The notes under the pieces were generated by a model. That model did not search any database. It was not told where the DNA came from and saw only the letters and a list, made by a program, of their open reading frames with translations. DNA of 64,000 nt, from contig CAVXWW010000004.1 in assembly GCA_963765545.1 (NCBI GenBank), forward strand, positions 372,001 to 436,000, given 5' to 3'. Source of the stretch: JARRPM01 sp963765545. Its GTDB lineage: Bacteria; Pseudomonadota; Gammaproteobacteria; Pseudomonadales; Halieaceae. Position numbers and translations under genes: made by a program. This document shows positions 17,558 through 25,794 of the stretch, piece after piece; the stretch's first letter is position 1, and each line of letters starts with the position of its first letter.

Positions 17558-17695
17558 AAGCTGCCGGATGCCAGGGCAGCGCTCAGCCTGGGGGGGCGGG
17601 CTGCAGGGTGCAAATGCTTTATCGTCTGAGGCTGGCTACGGTGGACTGTGCCGGCTTACGGCAGCCGGCCATAGGGCGACCCGGGGCCGGGAAAA

Positions 17696-18214
17696 TCAGA
17701 AAGAAAATTTGACGCCGACGCCGGCTATTTCGGAATTGACGCTGGTATCGAAAACAACATATTCCACGTAGATATCGATGGTATCCAGAATGTCTACCGA
17801 GGCACCTACGCCGTAGTAGGCCTCTTCATTGTTTTTGTCGTCTTTTCTGTCGTCGGTTTCGCGCTTGACCTCTGCGAAAGCGACCCCGCCCTTGGCATAC
17901 AGCTCAAAGAAAGGACCCAGTGGCAGCGCTACGACCCCGCCTGCGGTCCATGCGCTGGCCTCTACCTTCGCCTTCCGGTTACTGGTATCGCCGAGGTCAT
18001 AATAACCGACCTCGCCTGACAGCATGAGGAAGTTGGTATCGATGAAGTTGTAGCCTATAAATCCGCCGGGAACGGTGTCATCCCCGACATCTGAATCGGC
18101 CTGGTAGGCCCCACCCCCGATATACAGTCCACCTGCCTGCGCTGGCACAGCCATGGCCAGTGCCAGTGCGCTTATCGATAGCGATACGGCGTTGAGAACA
18201 GTTCGTTTCATCAT
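17696..18214 (-). CDS. Small outer-membrane beta-barrel protein
   Basis: A 172-residue protein with a signal peptide ending ...AVPAQA-GG. The mature part has alternating beta-strands (GGLYIGGGAY, GGFIGYNF, LSGEVGYYDL) and ends VGVKFSF with a terminal phenylalanine, as in eight-stranded OmpA-like/OmpW-sized barrels. There is no periplasmic domain. It is monocistronic, upstream of the RHH gene on the same strand. A role in membrane stability or small-molecule passage is guessed from the family only. Confidence 0.75.
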   Translation of the reverse strand: MMKRTVLNAVSLSISALALAMAVPAQAGGLYIGGGAYQADSDVGDDTVPGGFIGYNFIDTNFLMLSGEVGYYDLGDTSNRKAKVEASAWTAGGVVALPLGPFFELYAKGGVAFAEVKRETDDRKDDKNNEEAYYGVGASVDILDTIDIYVEYVVFDTSVNSEIAGVGVKFSF

Positions 18215-18402
18215 GATCAGTGGCCCTTTTATTGCGGTTGAAGTGCGGGGTTTTGTGCGAGTAACTGCCGGCTTTGATTATGGCATTGCTGTTCGGAGAA
18301 AAATACGGCCCGCTGCGGGAATGCCGAACGCTCATGCCGATTGCAATTCGTCATGGGTGGTGCAACTCTTGTTGGCTGAAACACGGTGAGGGAGTCGGCA
18401 GA

Positions 18403-19032
18403 GTGTATTACGGGGAACGTTTAAACAGTATCAGCCACCTTGTGGGTGCGGCGCTGGCGTTGATCGGCCTGGGTGCACTACTGACAGTGGGTTTGCAATC
18501 AGGTGATCTTTGGGTCCTGGGCAGTTTTGCCGTGTTCGGGGTCACCCTGGTCCTGCTTTATACCATGTCCACCCTGTATCACAGTTTTCATCCGCCGCAG
18601 CTAAAAAAACTGTTTCAGCTGTTTGACCACATCGCAATCTACCTGCTGATCGCCGGCACCTATACACCCTATATGCTGGTTTCATTGCGCTATGGAAATG
18701 GCTTGACGATCATGGGGGCCGTCTGGGGCCTCGCTGTGGTTGGCATTCTCAGCGAGATCTTCCTGACTGGGCGCGCGGTAAAAGTAGGGCAGCTGGTAAT
18801 CTACCTGGCCATGGGCTGGGCCTGCTCCCTGGATCTGGCGGAGTTGCGCGCGGCTATTCCCGAACCCGCTTTTTTCTGGCTCGCCGCAGGCGGCCTGGCC
18901 TACACCACGGGTGTTGTATTTTACGTGCTGGACAAGATGGGAAGGCTGAACCATGCCCATGGCATCTGGCATTTGTTCGTGCTTGTTGGCAGCCTATGCC
19001 ACTTCATTTCGATTATCGGGTACATCCGTTAG
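18403..19032 (+). CDS. Hemolysin III/TrhA-family membrane protein
   Basis: A 209-residue protein with seven predicted membrane helices. It has the family motifs ERLNSISHLVGAAL at the N-terminus, TLYHSFHPP in helix two or three, and HGIWHLFVLVGSLCHFISI at the C-terminus. The Ser and three His positions correspond to the metal-binding set of the PAQR/hemolysin III superfamily. E. coli TrhA is implicated in membrane energetics and fatty-acid homeostasis. I place the start at the GTG at 18403, after GGGAG; the frame continues upstream without further family similarity. Confidence 0.88.
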   Translation: MYYGERLNSISHLVGAALALIGLGALLTVGLQSGDLWVLGSFAVFGVTLVLLYTMSTLYHSFHPPQLKKLFQLFDHIAIYLLIAGTYTPYMLVSLRYGNGLTIMGAVWGLAVVGILSEIFLTGRAVKVGQLVIYLAMGWACSLDLAELRAAIPEPAFFWLAAGGLAYTTGVVFYVLDKMGRLNHAHGIWHLFVLVGSLCHFISIIGYIR

Positions 19033-19097
19033 CGCACTCCCCACTGCCGGGCGGGAGCGCGGTGATGTAACGGGCATGTGCCGCATTATCTGCAGCG

Positions 19098-20102
19098 CTA
19101 GATGCTCACGCAGATTTTGCCGAAATGGCGTTGTGACTCCTGGTGGCGAAAAGCATCCGCCAACTGTTCCAGTGGATAGTTACTGTCTATGACCGGCTGC
19201 AGGTCGCCGGCCTCCACAGCCGCAATCATATCGAGCTGCTGGCGCCTGCTTCCCACGGTAATTCCTTTGATGGCTGCATTTTTCTGGAACAGTTCCGTTG
19301 TCGGTACCTCGCCGGCAAAACCCGTCAGGACACCGATCATGCTGATACAGCCTCCTATGGCCAGTGAGCGGACAGATTGAGGCACGGTACCCGGGCCGCC
19401 GACCTCCACCACCAGGTCTACCCCGCGCCCGTCGCTCAGCGCCAGGGCCTGGTCGCCCCAGTCAGGGGTCGATCGGTAGTTGATGAGGTGATGGGCTCCC
19501 AGGGCGCCCAGGCGTTCCAGCTTTTCATCCGAAGATGAGGTGGCAATGATCTTGCAGCCCATCATTTTCGCAAACTGCAGTGCAAAGACCGAGACCCCAC
19601 CACTGCCCTGCACCAGCACCCAGTCACCGGGTTTCAGATGGGTTTCCACCATCATTGCCCGCCAGGCGGTCAGGCCGGCACAGGTCAGGGTTGCGGCAGC
19701 TTCAAAACTGAGGTTTGCAGGCATGCGGGTAAAGCCCTGGGCTGCCATGGTCACACTGTTCGCTGCGAAGCCATCGACATTGTCGCCGGGTACACCGGCC
19801 AGCTTTTCCAGCGCGGGGGCTCCGTCCAGCCAATTTGGAAAAAAGCAGCTGAGCACACGGTCCCCTTCCGCAAAGTCTGTAACGCCATCACCAACCGCGG
19901 TCACCACGCCGGCACCATCTGACATGGGAATCCTGCCGTCGTCCACAGGTATCAAGCCGGCCACCACTGCGTAGTCGTGGAAGTTGAGTGAGCTGGCCTT
20001 GACCTCTACCTGTACCTGGCCGGGACCCGGATCTACTGCTTCCAGTGGTGCTGACGCCAGCTTGTCCAGGCCGCCGGGATTGCTCAGTCTCATTGCTTGC
20101 AT
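19098..20102 (-). CDS. Zinc-less/zinc-type NAD(P)-dependent alcohol dehydrogenase (quinone reductase-like MDR)
   Basis: A 334-residue medium-chain dehydrogenase/reductase. N-terminal GroES-like domain with VEVKASSLNFHDYAVVAG. The Rossmann nucleotide-binding motif is VQGSGGVSVFALQFAKMMG, with GVSVFALQ in place of the usual AVG pattern. Catalytic-zinc cysteines of classical alcohol dehydrogenases are not evident, and MDR proteins of this type reduce quinones or enones with NADPH. The ATG at 20102 with AAGGAAA upstream fits; the longer open frame adds 66 unrelated residues. Likely co-transcribed with DUF3429 and DUF3833 upstream. Confidence 0.85.
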   Translation of the reverse strand: MQAMRLSNPGGLDKLASAPLEAVDPGPGQVQVEVKASSLNFHDYAVVAGLIPVDDGRIPMSDGAGVVTAVGDGVTDFAEGDRVLSCFFPNWLDGAPALEKLAGVPGDNVDGFAANSVTMAAQGFTRMPANLSFEAAATLTCAGLTAWRAMMVETHLKPGDWVLVQGSGGVSVFALQFAKMMGCKIIATSSSDEKLERLGALGAHHLINYRSTPDWGDQALALSDGRGVDLVVEVGGPGTVPQSVRSLAIGGCISMIGVLTGFAGEVPTTELFQKNAAIKGITVGSRRQQLDMIAAVEAGDLQPVIDSNYPLEQLADAFRHQESQRHFGKICVSI

Positions 20103-20173
20103 GTTATTTCCTTCAGGGTTTTTGACGAATGATTGGTTGAATAACGCATTTGTGGTGATCCGGTTTGCGGGCA

Positions 20174-20614
20174 CTACACTCCGTTGCGCACTATCAGGCC
20201 GGTAATAAAGAGCACATGCAGCACCACTGCTGTCCAGGTCAGCCGCGCCCGCAGCCTGGGGTACCAACCTGCCGTGCCACTGCTGTTGCGTTCGTACCAC
20301 AGTAGTGCCATGTAGCCCAGCATTAGCAGGGCGGTGGCCAGTACCTGTTGTGCGGTCAGTATACCCAGCACGGCAAAAATAACGATACCGTTGCTAATGA
20401 CCAGCCGTAAAAGCTTTGGCCGCTGTGGGTAGTGAATCGCTGAGCCCCACAGGGTACCCGCCAGGAAGCAAAGGATCGCCAGTGAGTACACAACAAACGC
20501 CTGGCGAGACAGGGCTGCCGGGTAGTCCTGAAAGAAAAAAGTGCCCACCAGGGCGGCAACGAAAGGCAGAAGGCCGGCATAGCCGAGCCCCTGCATCAGT
20601 GTCCTGGGCTGCAT
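20174..20614 (-). CDS. DUF3429 integral membrane protein
   Basis: A 146-residue inner-membrane protein with about five hydrophobic helices and the family pattern LGYAGLLPFVAA near the start, then AILCFLAGTLWG and LLMLGYMALLW. DUF3429 proteins have unknown function. Its ATG sits two bases past the stop of the DUF3833 gene, so the two are tightly coupled. DUF3833/DUF3429 genes are often found beside photolyase or light/oxidative-stress genes in marine gammaproteobacteria, as here. Confidence 0.8.
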   Translation of the reverse strand: MQPRTLMQGLGYAGLLPFVAALVGTFFFQDYPAALSRQAFVVYSLAILCFLAGTLWGSAIHYPQRPKLLRLVISNGIVIFAVLGILTAQQVLATALLMLGYMALLWYERNSSGTAGWYPRLRARLTWTAVVLHVLFITGLIVRNGV

Positions 20615-20615
20615 G

Positions 20616-21164
20616 TCAGTTCACCAGCGGCCGCCGTTCTATCATCAACACTATTTCACCCACTTCGACACCGAATTTTGTCATCCGCGACTCGTTAATC
20701 AATATGTCGGGGGTGACCAGGTACATTCGGTCGTCTATCCGCAGGTCAAGCGAACCGTCACCGTAGGCGATGCGCAGTACGTAGTCCAGGAACATGCTGT
20801 TACCCGCTACCCGGACCTCGCCCTCGCCAATCACATCACCGGCGGTGCCGATGTAACGCCCCGGCCCCACGGGCTTGAGTGTCCACACCCGCCGGGACTT
20901 TTCACCGTCATCGAAAACAAAGTCCTCTTCCAGTGTCCCGACGCCGTCCTTCCAGTAGGCCTTGATGTCCGCATTGAAATAGCGGATAACCTTACCGCTG
21001 CGGTCCTTGACGATTCCATGCGCGGTAAGATACCCGTCGAAGAACTGCTCCGGCACCAGTAATGGTGTCCGGTCGGCATAATCATCCACTGCGACCGAGC
21101 TGCAACCGAGCAGGCTGGTAATACTGAGCAGGGCGACAAGGCTTTGTGTCCAGGACATGATCAT
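20616..21164 (-). CDS. DUF3833 lipoprotein
   Basis: A 182-residue protein. Signal peptide with lipobox SLLGC (cysteine near residue 21), so it should be lipidated and membrane attached. The body has DUF3833 motifs: FFDGYLTAHGIVKDRSG, FNADIKAYW, LEEDFVFDDGE, YIGTAGDVIGEG and RMYLVTPDILINES. A lipocalin-like beta-barrel has been suggested for such proteins; I infer this from the strand pattern only. First gene of the minus-strand trio; divergent from flavin reductase and cryptochrome. Confidence 0.85.
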   Translation of the reverse strand: MIMSWTQSLVALLSITSLLGCSSVAVDDYADRTPLLVPEQFFDGYLTAHGIVKDRSGKVIRYFNADIKAYWKDGVGTLEEDFVFDDGEKSRRVWTLKPVGPGRYIGTAGDVIGEGEVRVAGNSMFLDYVLRIAYGDGSLDLRIDDRMYLVTPDILINESRMTKFGVEVGEIVLMIERRPLVN

Positions 21165-21334
21165 GATCCGCTATGGGTTAACTGGGCTGTATACGCCGGA
21201 TAAGGAATGCGAGATCACTGCCCGGTCTGGCCCACCGGCCAGGTCTTTCTCTTCCCGATCTGACGGATGCAGTCATCCATACGGTGATGCGCGCGTATAA
21301 GCTCGGTAGGCAACCGATTTTAATTGGAAGTTTG

Positions 21335-21952
21335 ATGAAATTACACTCTCATGATCTCGCCAGCATGGAACGCCGTTATCGAGCGGCGTTCGTCAATTGC
21401 CTGAGCGGCTTCAAGGCAGCCAACCTGATAGGTACGCGCGACAGGGACGGAGGCTGCAACCTCGCAATCATGAGTTCGGCGGTCCACCTGGGCTCTCATC
21501 CACCCCTGCTTGCTCTGGTGATGCGCCCGGATGACGCGGGACAACACACGCTGGCCAACATTCTCGCCACCGGGTCCTATACCGTTAACCATGTCGGGGA
21601 ATCATTTTTTGCCGCGGCACACCAGACCGCCGCGCGCTATCCCAGCGAAACCTCCGAGTTTGCCGAGGTCGGGTTAACTGCGCTATATGAAGGGGATTTT
21701 CCCGCGCCGTTTGTCGCTGAATCAAGAATCCGGTTGGGGCTTGAACTGCGTGACCACCAGAGGCTGGCGATTAATGGGACCAACCTGGTCATCGGGGAGG
21801 TTGTGCTGGTGGATTTGCCTGAGGAGACTGTAGGCCAAGACGGCAGTATCGATATTGCTGCCGCGGGGACAGTTACCCTGAGTGGCCTGGACCGCTATCA
21901 CGGTGTGAACACCCTGGGCAGACAGCCCTATGCCAAGCCCGGTTCAGGCTGA
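21335..21952 (+). CDS. Flavin reductase-like protein (FMN-binding split barrel)
   Basis: A 205-residue protein with the split-barrel flavin reductase pattern: FVNCLSGFKAANLIGTRDRDG, CNLAIMSSAVHLGSHPPLLALVMRP and NILATGSYTVNHV. Family members bind FMN and often use NAD(P)H to reduce free flavin. The ATG at 21335 follows GGAAG; the frame opens slightly earlier without added similarity. Its TGA shares the A with the ATG of the cryptochrome gene (TGATG), so translation of the two is coupled. A plausible job is to provide reduced flavin, or a redox partner, to the photoreceptor; this is inference. Confidence 0.85.
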   Translation: MKLHSHDLASMERRYRAAFVNCLSGFKAANLIGTRDRDGGCNLAIMSSAVHLGSHPPLLALVMRPDDAGQHTLANILATGSYTVNHVGESFFAAAHQTAARYPSETSEFAEVGLTALYEGDFPAPFVAESRIRLGLELRDHQRLAINGTNLVIGEVVLVDLPEETVGQDGSIDIAAAGTVTLSGLDRYHGVNTLGRQPYAKPGSG

Positions 21953-23292
21953 TGGCATCTTACCGGCCGGTGGCTGGTCAGTCTTTGGCAGGGTCTCGTG
22001 AGCTGTACTGGTTTCAGTCGGACCTGCGGCTGGAGGACAACCCGGCGTTGCGTGAACACGCATCTGGTGCCTCGCTGCTATGCCTGTACTGCCTGCATGA
22101 CAATCCGCCATGGTGCAACAATCTCGGGATGGGGTTGCAACGCAGGCGTTTTCTACAGGAGAGCCTTATTGCGCTTGATGAGCAGTTAAAAGCGCTGGGG
22201 CAAACCCTGTTGGTCGTCAGCGGTGATCCGCGCAATGTCATTCCACAGATAGTCAATACTTACCGCCTGGACAGAGTGGGCACATCTTATGCTGCAGGTT
22301 ATTACGAGGCCCGACAGCGGGAGTATTTGCAGCGCAAGCTGGCGATTCCCTTCCATGTGCACGGCGGTAACAGCCTGCTGGATATCAGCCAATTGCCCGG
22401 TGGCCTCAGTGCACTACCGGATCATTTCTCAACGTTCCGGCGGGGTGTAGACAATGCGCCGATAGTGCCGCCTGTCGCTGCGCCAAGCGCACTGCCGCCG
22501 GCGCCCGAGGGCGCCTGTCCATCGACTGAACTGGAGACTGCAGCGCTGCCCGATATGAGTTTTCCTGTGCGCGGTGGAGCACATGCAGGCAGGGAGAGGC
22601 TAGCCAATTTTTTCCGGCAAAGGGCTGTCGATACTTACAAGGACACCCGCAATGCACTGCAGGGGCAATACTACTCCAGCGGCCTGTCGCCCTGGCTGGC
22701 CAACGGGAGCCTGTCGGTGCGAGCCGTCGCCCACGCCCTGTTGGACTACGAGCAAACAGTCAATTGCAATGATTCGACTCGCTGGCTATACCAGGAACTC
22801 CTGTGGCGGGAATACTTCTACTGGCGAGAACGACTGGACGGGGTCCGTATGTTTGCCGCCTCGGGCATTGCGCGAAAACGCCATTTGCGCACCTTCGAAC
22901 CACGCGATTACGCCCGCTGGTGCCACGGAGACACGGATTTCCCACTGGTCAACGCGCTGATGCGTCAACTGGTCGCCACGGGTTCAATGAGTAACCGCGG
23001 ACGTCAGATTGCTGCAAGTTGCCTGGTGAACGAACTGAATATCGACTGGCGTTACGGTGCTGCGTTCTTCGAGAAACACTTGCTGGATTTCGACCTGGCG
23101 AGTAACTACGGCAACTGGCAGTACATAGCCGGAGTGGGTTGCGATCCACGCGGTGGCAGACATTTCAACCTGGAAAAACAGGCTGAACTATACGATCCAG
23201 ACAAGCTGTTTACTCAAAAGTGGGGAGGCTTTCGGCCCCCCCAGCCTCGCTATATCACCGATGCAGCCGACTGGCCCATAGATACCGCCTAG
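21952..23292 (+). CDS. DASH-family cryptochrome
   Basis: A 446-residue FAD and antenna-binding flavoprotein. N-terminal photolyase alpha/beta domain: LYWFQSDLRLEDNPAL at residue 18, and RRRFLQESLIALDEQL. C-terminal FAD-binding domain: YKDTRNALQGQYYSSGLSPWLANG, YQELLWREYFYW, MSNRGRQIAASCLVNEL, NYGNWQYIAGVGCDPR and FNLEKQAELYDP, the last two being hallmarks of DASH proteins. These repair cyclobutane dimers in single-stranded DNA and may signal blue/UVA light. The N-terminus has an unusual 15-residue extension. Translationally coupled to the upstream flavin reductase. Confidence 0.95.
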   Translation: MASYRPVAGQSLAGSRELYWFQSDLRLEDNPALREHASGASLLCLYCLHDNPPWCNNLGMGLQRRRFLQESLIALDEQLKALGQTLLVVSGDPRNVIPQIVNTYRLDRVGTSYAAGYYEARQREYLQRKLAIPFHVHGGNSLLDISQLPGGLSALPDHFSTFRRGVDNAPIVPPVAAPSALPPAPEGACPSTELETAALPDMSFPVRGGAHAGRERLANFFRQRAVDTYKDTRNALQGQYYSSGLSPWLANGSLSVRAVAHALLDYEQTVNCNDSTRWLYQELLWREYFYWRERLDGVRMFAASGIARKRHLRTFEPRDYARWCHGDTDFPLVNALMRQLVATGSMSNRGRQIAASCLVNELNIDWRYGAAFFEKHLLDFDLASNYGNWQYIAGVGCDPRGGRHFNLEKQAELYDPDKLFTQKWGGFRPPQPRYITDAADWPIDTA

Positions 23293-23408
23293 CAGGTCCC
23301 GGGCTGCGGGGCTCGCTATATCTTATCGAGGGGCCTGTGACTTTATTACTTTCATCCGGCAGCTGAAAACAAGCGTATTACCTGTGAATGTTAAATGCCC
23401 GAGAGGCA

Positions 23409-23651
23409 ATGAAAATGATTGAACGTAACCTTGGAAATGTTGAGCGTATTTTGCGCCTGCTCTTCGGTATCTTTTTGTTTGTCTGGGCCTTGCAGCAAGC
23501 CCATATGAATGCAGTGGAATGGTTTGTCATGGTGACAGCGGTGGCCCTGGTGTTGAACGGTTTGTTCTCCCGCTGTTACCTCTGGTATGTACTGGACATT
23601 AATAGTTGCGGTGAGGGGAACTCGGACTGCCATCCCAACACGTGCCCCTGA
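23409..23651 (+). CDS. DUF2892 membrane protein with Cys-rich tail
   Basis: An 80-residue protein with NLGNVERILRLLFG and two membrane helices, the YgaP-like DUF2892 module often attached to or adjacent to rhodanese domains. The last residues, CYLWYVLDINSCGEGNSDCHPNTCP, carry four cysteines and one histidine, an unusual thiol-rich tail that could bind metal or persulfide. The ATG at 23409 (MKMIERN) with GAGAGG upstream is preferred over the earlier TTG. No rhodanese gene is adjacent. The exported MsrA gene follows. Confidence 0.8.
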   Translation: MKMIERNLGNVERILRLLFGIFLFVWALQQAHMNAVEWFVMVTAVALVLNGLFSRCYLWYVLDINSCGEGNSDCHPNTCP

Positions 23652-23729
23652 TGACCGCGCTGCGGTGGCGGGGAACCCGCGGCTGGATCGGGGGTCTACT
23701 ACAGCAATAAACGGTAATCGGTAAAACCT

Positions 23730-24317
23730 ATGAAGCGTATCTTGTGTGTAAGCACCCTTTGGCTGGCGCTCATTCCGGCAGTGCATGCAGAGACGGCAAC
23801 AGCCATGTTCGCCGGTGGTTGCTTCTGGTGTATGGAGGCAGCCTATCAGGGGCAGGAGGGCGTCTCTGACGTTGTGTCAGGTTTTACTGGTGGCTCCATC
23901 GCCAATCCAACCTACAAGGGAGACCATACCGGTCATTTTGAGGCGGTACAGGTGACCTATGACCCCTCAATAGTCACTTACCAGCAATTACTGGACCGGT
24001 TTTGGGTCAACATCGACCCGTTCGACAACGCGGGCCAGTTTTGCGACAAGGGGCCAAGCTATCGCAGTGCAGTCTTTCCTGGAACGCCGCAGGAGCAGGC
24101 GTTGGCTGAAAAGTCCCTGGCTGTCGTGGCCGAGAGCTTTGCGCCTGGCAAGGTGTACACCGAGATCAGGCCCGCTGGTAAATTCTGGCCGGTGGAAGAA
24201 TATCACCAGGACTACTACCTCAAGAACCCTGTCCGGTATAAGTACTATCGGTGGAATTGCGGCCGGGACCAGCGGCTGGAGCAATTGTGGGGCGATCGCG
24301 CCGGCTCCCACCATTAG
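23730..24317 (+). CDS. msrA: Peptide-methionine (S)-S-oxide reductase MsrA, exported
   Basis: A 195-residue protein. The catalytic motif GGCFWCMEAAYQ lies near residue 31 (nucleophile in CFW). Further MsrA motifs are VVSGFTGGS, THFEAVQVTYDP-like GHFEAVQVTYDP, FWVNIDPFDN and EEYHQDYYLKNP. A signal peptide (residues 1-20, ending VHA) precedes the domain, so it should act in the periplasm repairing oxidised methionines. Cytosolic MsrA lacks this peptide. There is no fused MsrB. It probably draws electrons from a DsbD/CcdA-like system not visible here. Confidence 0.93.
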   Translation: MKRILCVSTLWLALIPAVHAETATAMFAGGCFWCMEAAYQGQEGVSDVVSGFTGGSIANPTYKGDHTGHFEAVQVTYDPSIVTYQQLLDRFWVNIDPFDNAGQFCDKGPSYRSAVFPGTPQEQALAEKSLAVVAESFAPGKVYTEIRPAGKFWPVEEYHQDYYLKNPVRYKYYRWNCGRDQRLEQLWGDRAGSHH

Positions 24318-24482
24318 TAACACGTCATCCACGGCGTCCTCCCGCGGCGACACACCGGATCAGGCGTTTCCTCTTCTGGTTGCTTCCTGCAGAGGCTGTG
24401 GGTATGTTGTGTAGCTCGGTGCGTTGTGATGCCCCTGCGGCCGAGTGCAACCAACAACCAGAGAACAAAGGAGTTTCGGTAA

Positions 24483-25094
24483 ATGACCAACACGATAAAT
24501 TCAGTTCGCAGCATCTGGCACTTTTGCCTGCTGGCGCTTGCGGCACTGGCGCTGCCCATGGCGGCCCAATCGGCTCACCACGAGGAGCCAAAAGGTAACG
24601 TTCAGGCAGTAGGTGTGTCCCTGGAAGCCGAGATATTTGATATCGACCTGGAGACGCGAGAGATAAGCGTGCGCGGGCCTGATGGTAGCGTCATGACTAT
24701 GGTAGCTCCCGAAAAACTGGTGAAGCTGGAGGACTTGTCTGTCGGAGACGCGATTGTGACTACCTATATCGCGGGCCTGGAAGGGGAGCTTCGCGAGCCA
24801 ACCGCCGAAGAACTGGCTGAGCCCTGGCTGGTTATTGAGGAATCCGGTGTGTCCGAGGAGGGTGAGGCCCCGGCAATAGGCGGTGCTCGTATCGTTCGCG
24901 CAGTCTGCACCATTGAGGGCATGAACAGTGAGCTGGGCTCTGTTACCGTCAAGGACTCGCGGGGCAAATTGCACCTGATTGGCGGTGTAGAACCCGAAAA
25001 AATGCAAGGGGTGAAGCTCGGTCAAACGATCGTAATGGTTTACACCCAGGCGATGGCACTGACCCTGGAAAAGAAAGTCGCTACTGCCCAGTAG
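24483..25094 (+). CDS. Exported protein of unknown function, DUF5666-like
   Basis: A 203-residue protein with a signal peptide ending ...AQSAHH, preceded by AAAGGAG. The mature part shows two similar beta-rich halves: one around EIFDIDLETREISVRGPDGSVMTM and another around SELGSVTVKDSRGKLHLI, each followed by a KL...VGDAIV/KLGQTIVMVYTQ segment. The layout resembles the OB-like DUF5666 repeats of periplasmic proteins, but I am not sure of the family. It has a single cysteine in the mature part (VCTIEGM). Role unknown; it sits between MsrA and rubrerythrin. Confidence 0.6.
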   Translation: MTNTINSVRSIWHFCLLALAALALPMAAQSAHHEEPKGNVQAVGVSLEAEIFDIDLETREISVRGPDGSVMTMVAPEKLVKLEDLSVGDAIVTTYIAGLEGELREPTAEELAEPWLVIEESGVSEEGEAPAIGGARIVRAVCTIEGMNSELGSVTVKDSRGKLHLIGGVEPEKMQGVKLGQTIVMVYTQAMALTLEKKVATAQ

Positions 25095-25303
25095 CGGGTG
25101 GTCTGAGGTCGCCTGCTCCGGGCGGCCGCAACACCTTGCCCTGAGCGCGTAAGGACTGGCCGACAATCTGGCCGGCATCTTCGCCGGGCGTTGTGTACAT
25201 CAATAGCTAATCCATTTTGATTGGTCAGACGTAAGCATTTGTACTACTTTATGTAACTCCACAGCGTCTGTGGTGATGTTAACCATTCTCAAGGAGATAC
25301 AAG

Positions 25304-25723
25304 ATGTCATTGAAAGGCAGCCAAACAGAACAAAACTTGAAAGATGCGTTTGCGGGCGAGTCCCAGGCGAATCGTCGCTACCTCTATTTCGCCGCCAAGG
25401 CTGACGTTGAAGGCTATAACGACGTGGCAGCCGTATTTCGCTCAACTGCGGAAGGTGAAACAGGCCATGCCCACGGTCACCTGGAGTACCTGGAAGAGAC
25501 GGGTGATCCTGCCACCGGCCTGCCAATCGGCGGCACCTCGGATAACCTGAAGGCGGCGATAGCCGGTGAAACGCACGAGTACACTGACATGTACCCCGGT
25601 ATGGCCAAGACCGCGCGGGACGAAGGTTTTGACGAAATTGCCGACTGGATGGAAACCCTCGCCAAGGCAGAGCGCAGCCACGCAAACCGTTTCCAGAAGG
25701 CACTGGATACTCTGGACAGCTAA
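25304..25723 (+). CDS. Rubrerythrin (diiron domain only)
   Basis: A 139-residue ferritin-like four-helix protein. Metal-binding glutamates and histidines appear in FAGESQANRRYLYFAAKA, EGETGHAHGHLEYL, IAGETHEYTDMYP and AKAERSHANRF, two E-x-x-H pairs plus extra glutamates. The usual C-terminal rubredoxin domain is missing, so an external electron donor is needed. Rubrerythrins reduce hydrogen peroxide. A GGAG site lies upstream of the ATG. The next two genes, HdrD-like and DUF3501, form a conserved trio with it. Confidence 0.92.
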   Translation: MSLKGSQTEQNLKDAFAGESQANRRYLYFAAKADVEGYNDVAAVFRSTAEGETGHAHGHLEYLEETGDPATGLPIGGTSDNLKAAIAGETHEYTDMYPGMAKTARDEGFDEIADWMETLAKAERSHANRFQKALDTLDS

Positions 25724-25734
25724 CAGCTGCACCC

Positions 25735-25761
25735 GCCGGCGGGCAGTCACCGCCCGCCGGC
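25735..25761 (+). repeat. Strong 10-bp perfect hairpin after rubrerythrin
   Basis: GCCGGCGGGC (25735-25744) pairs perfectly with GCCCGCCGGC (25752-25761) around a seven-base loop. No T-run follows. Because the HdrD-like gene starts 34 bases later on the same strand, it may protect the rubrerythrin mRNA 3' end or reduce read-through, giving more rubrerythrin than HdrD-like protein. Confidence 0.65.
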
Positions 25762-25794
25762 TCCCCATCCTGCCAACTGACGAGGAAGCTCCCT

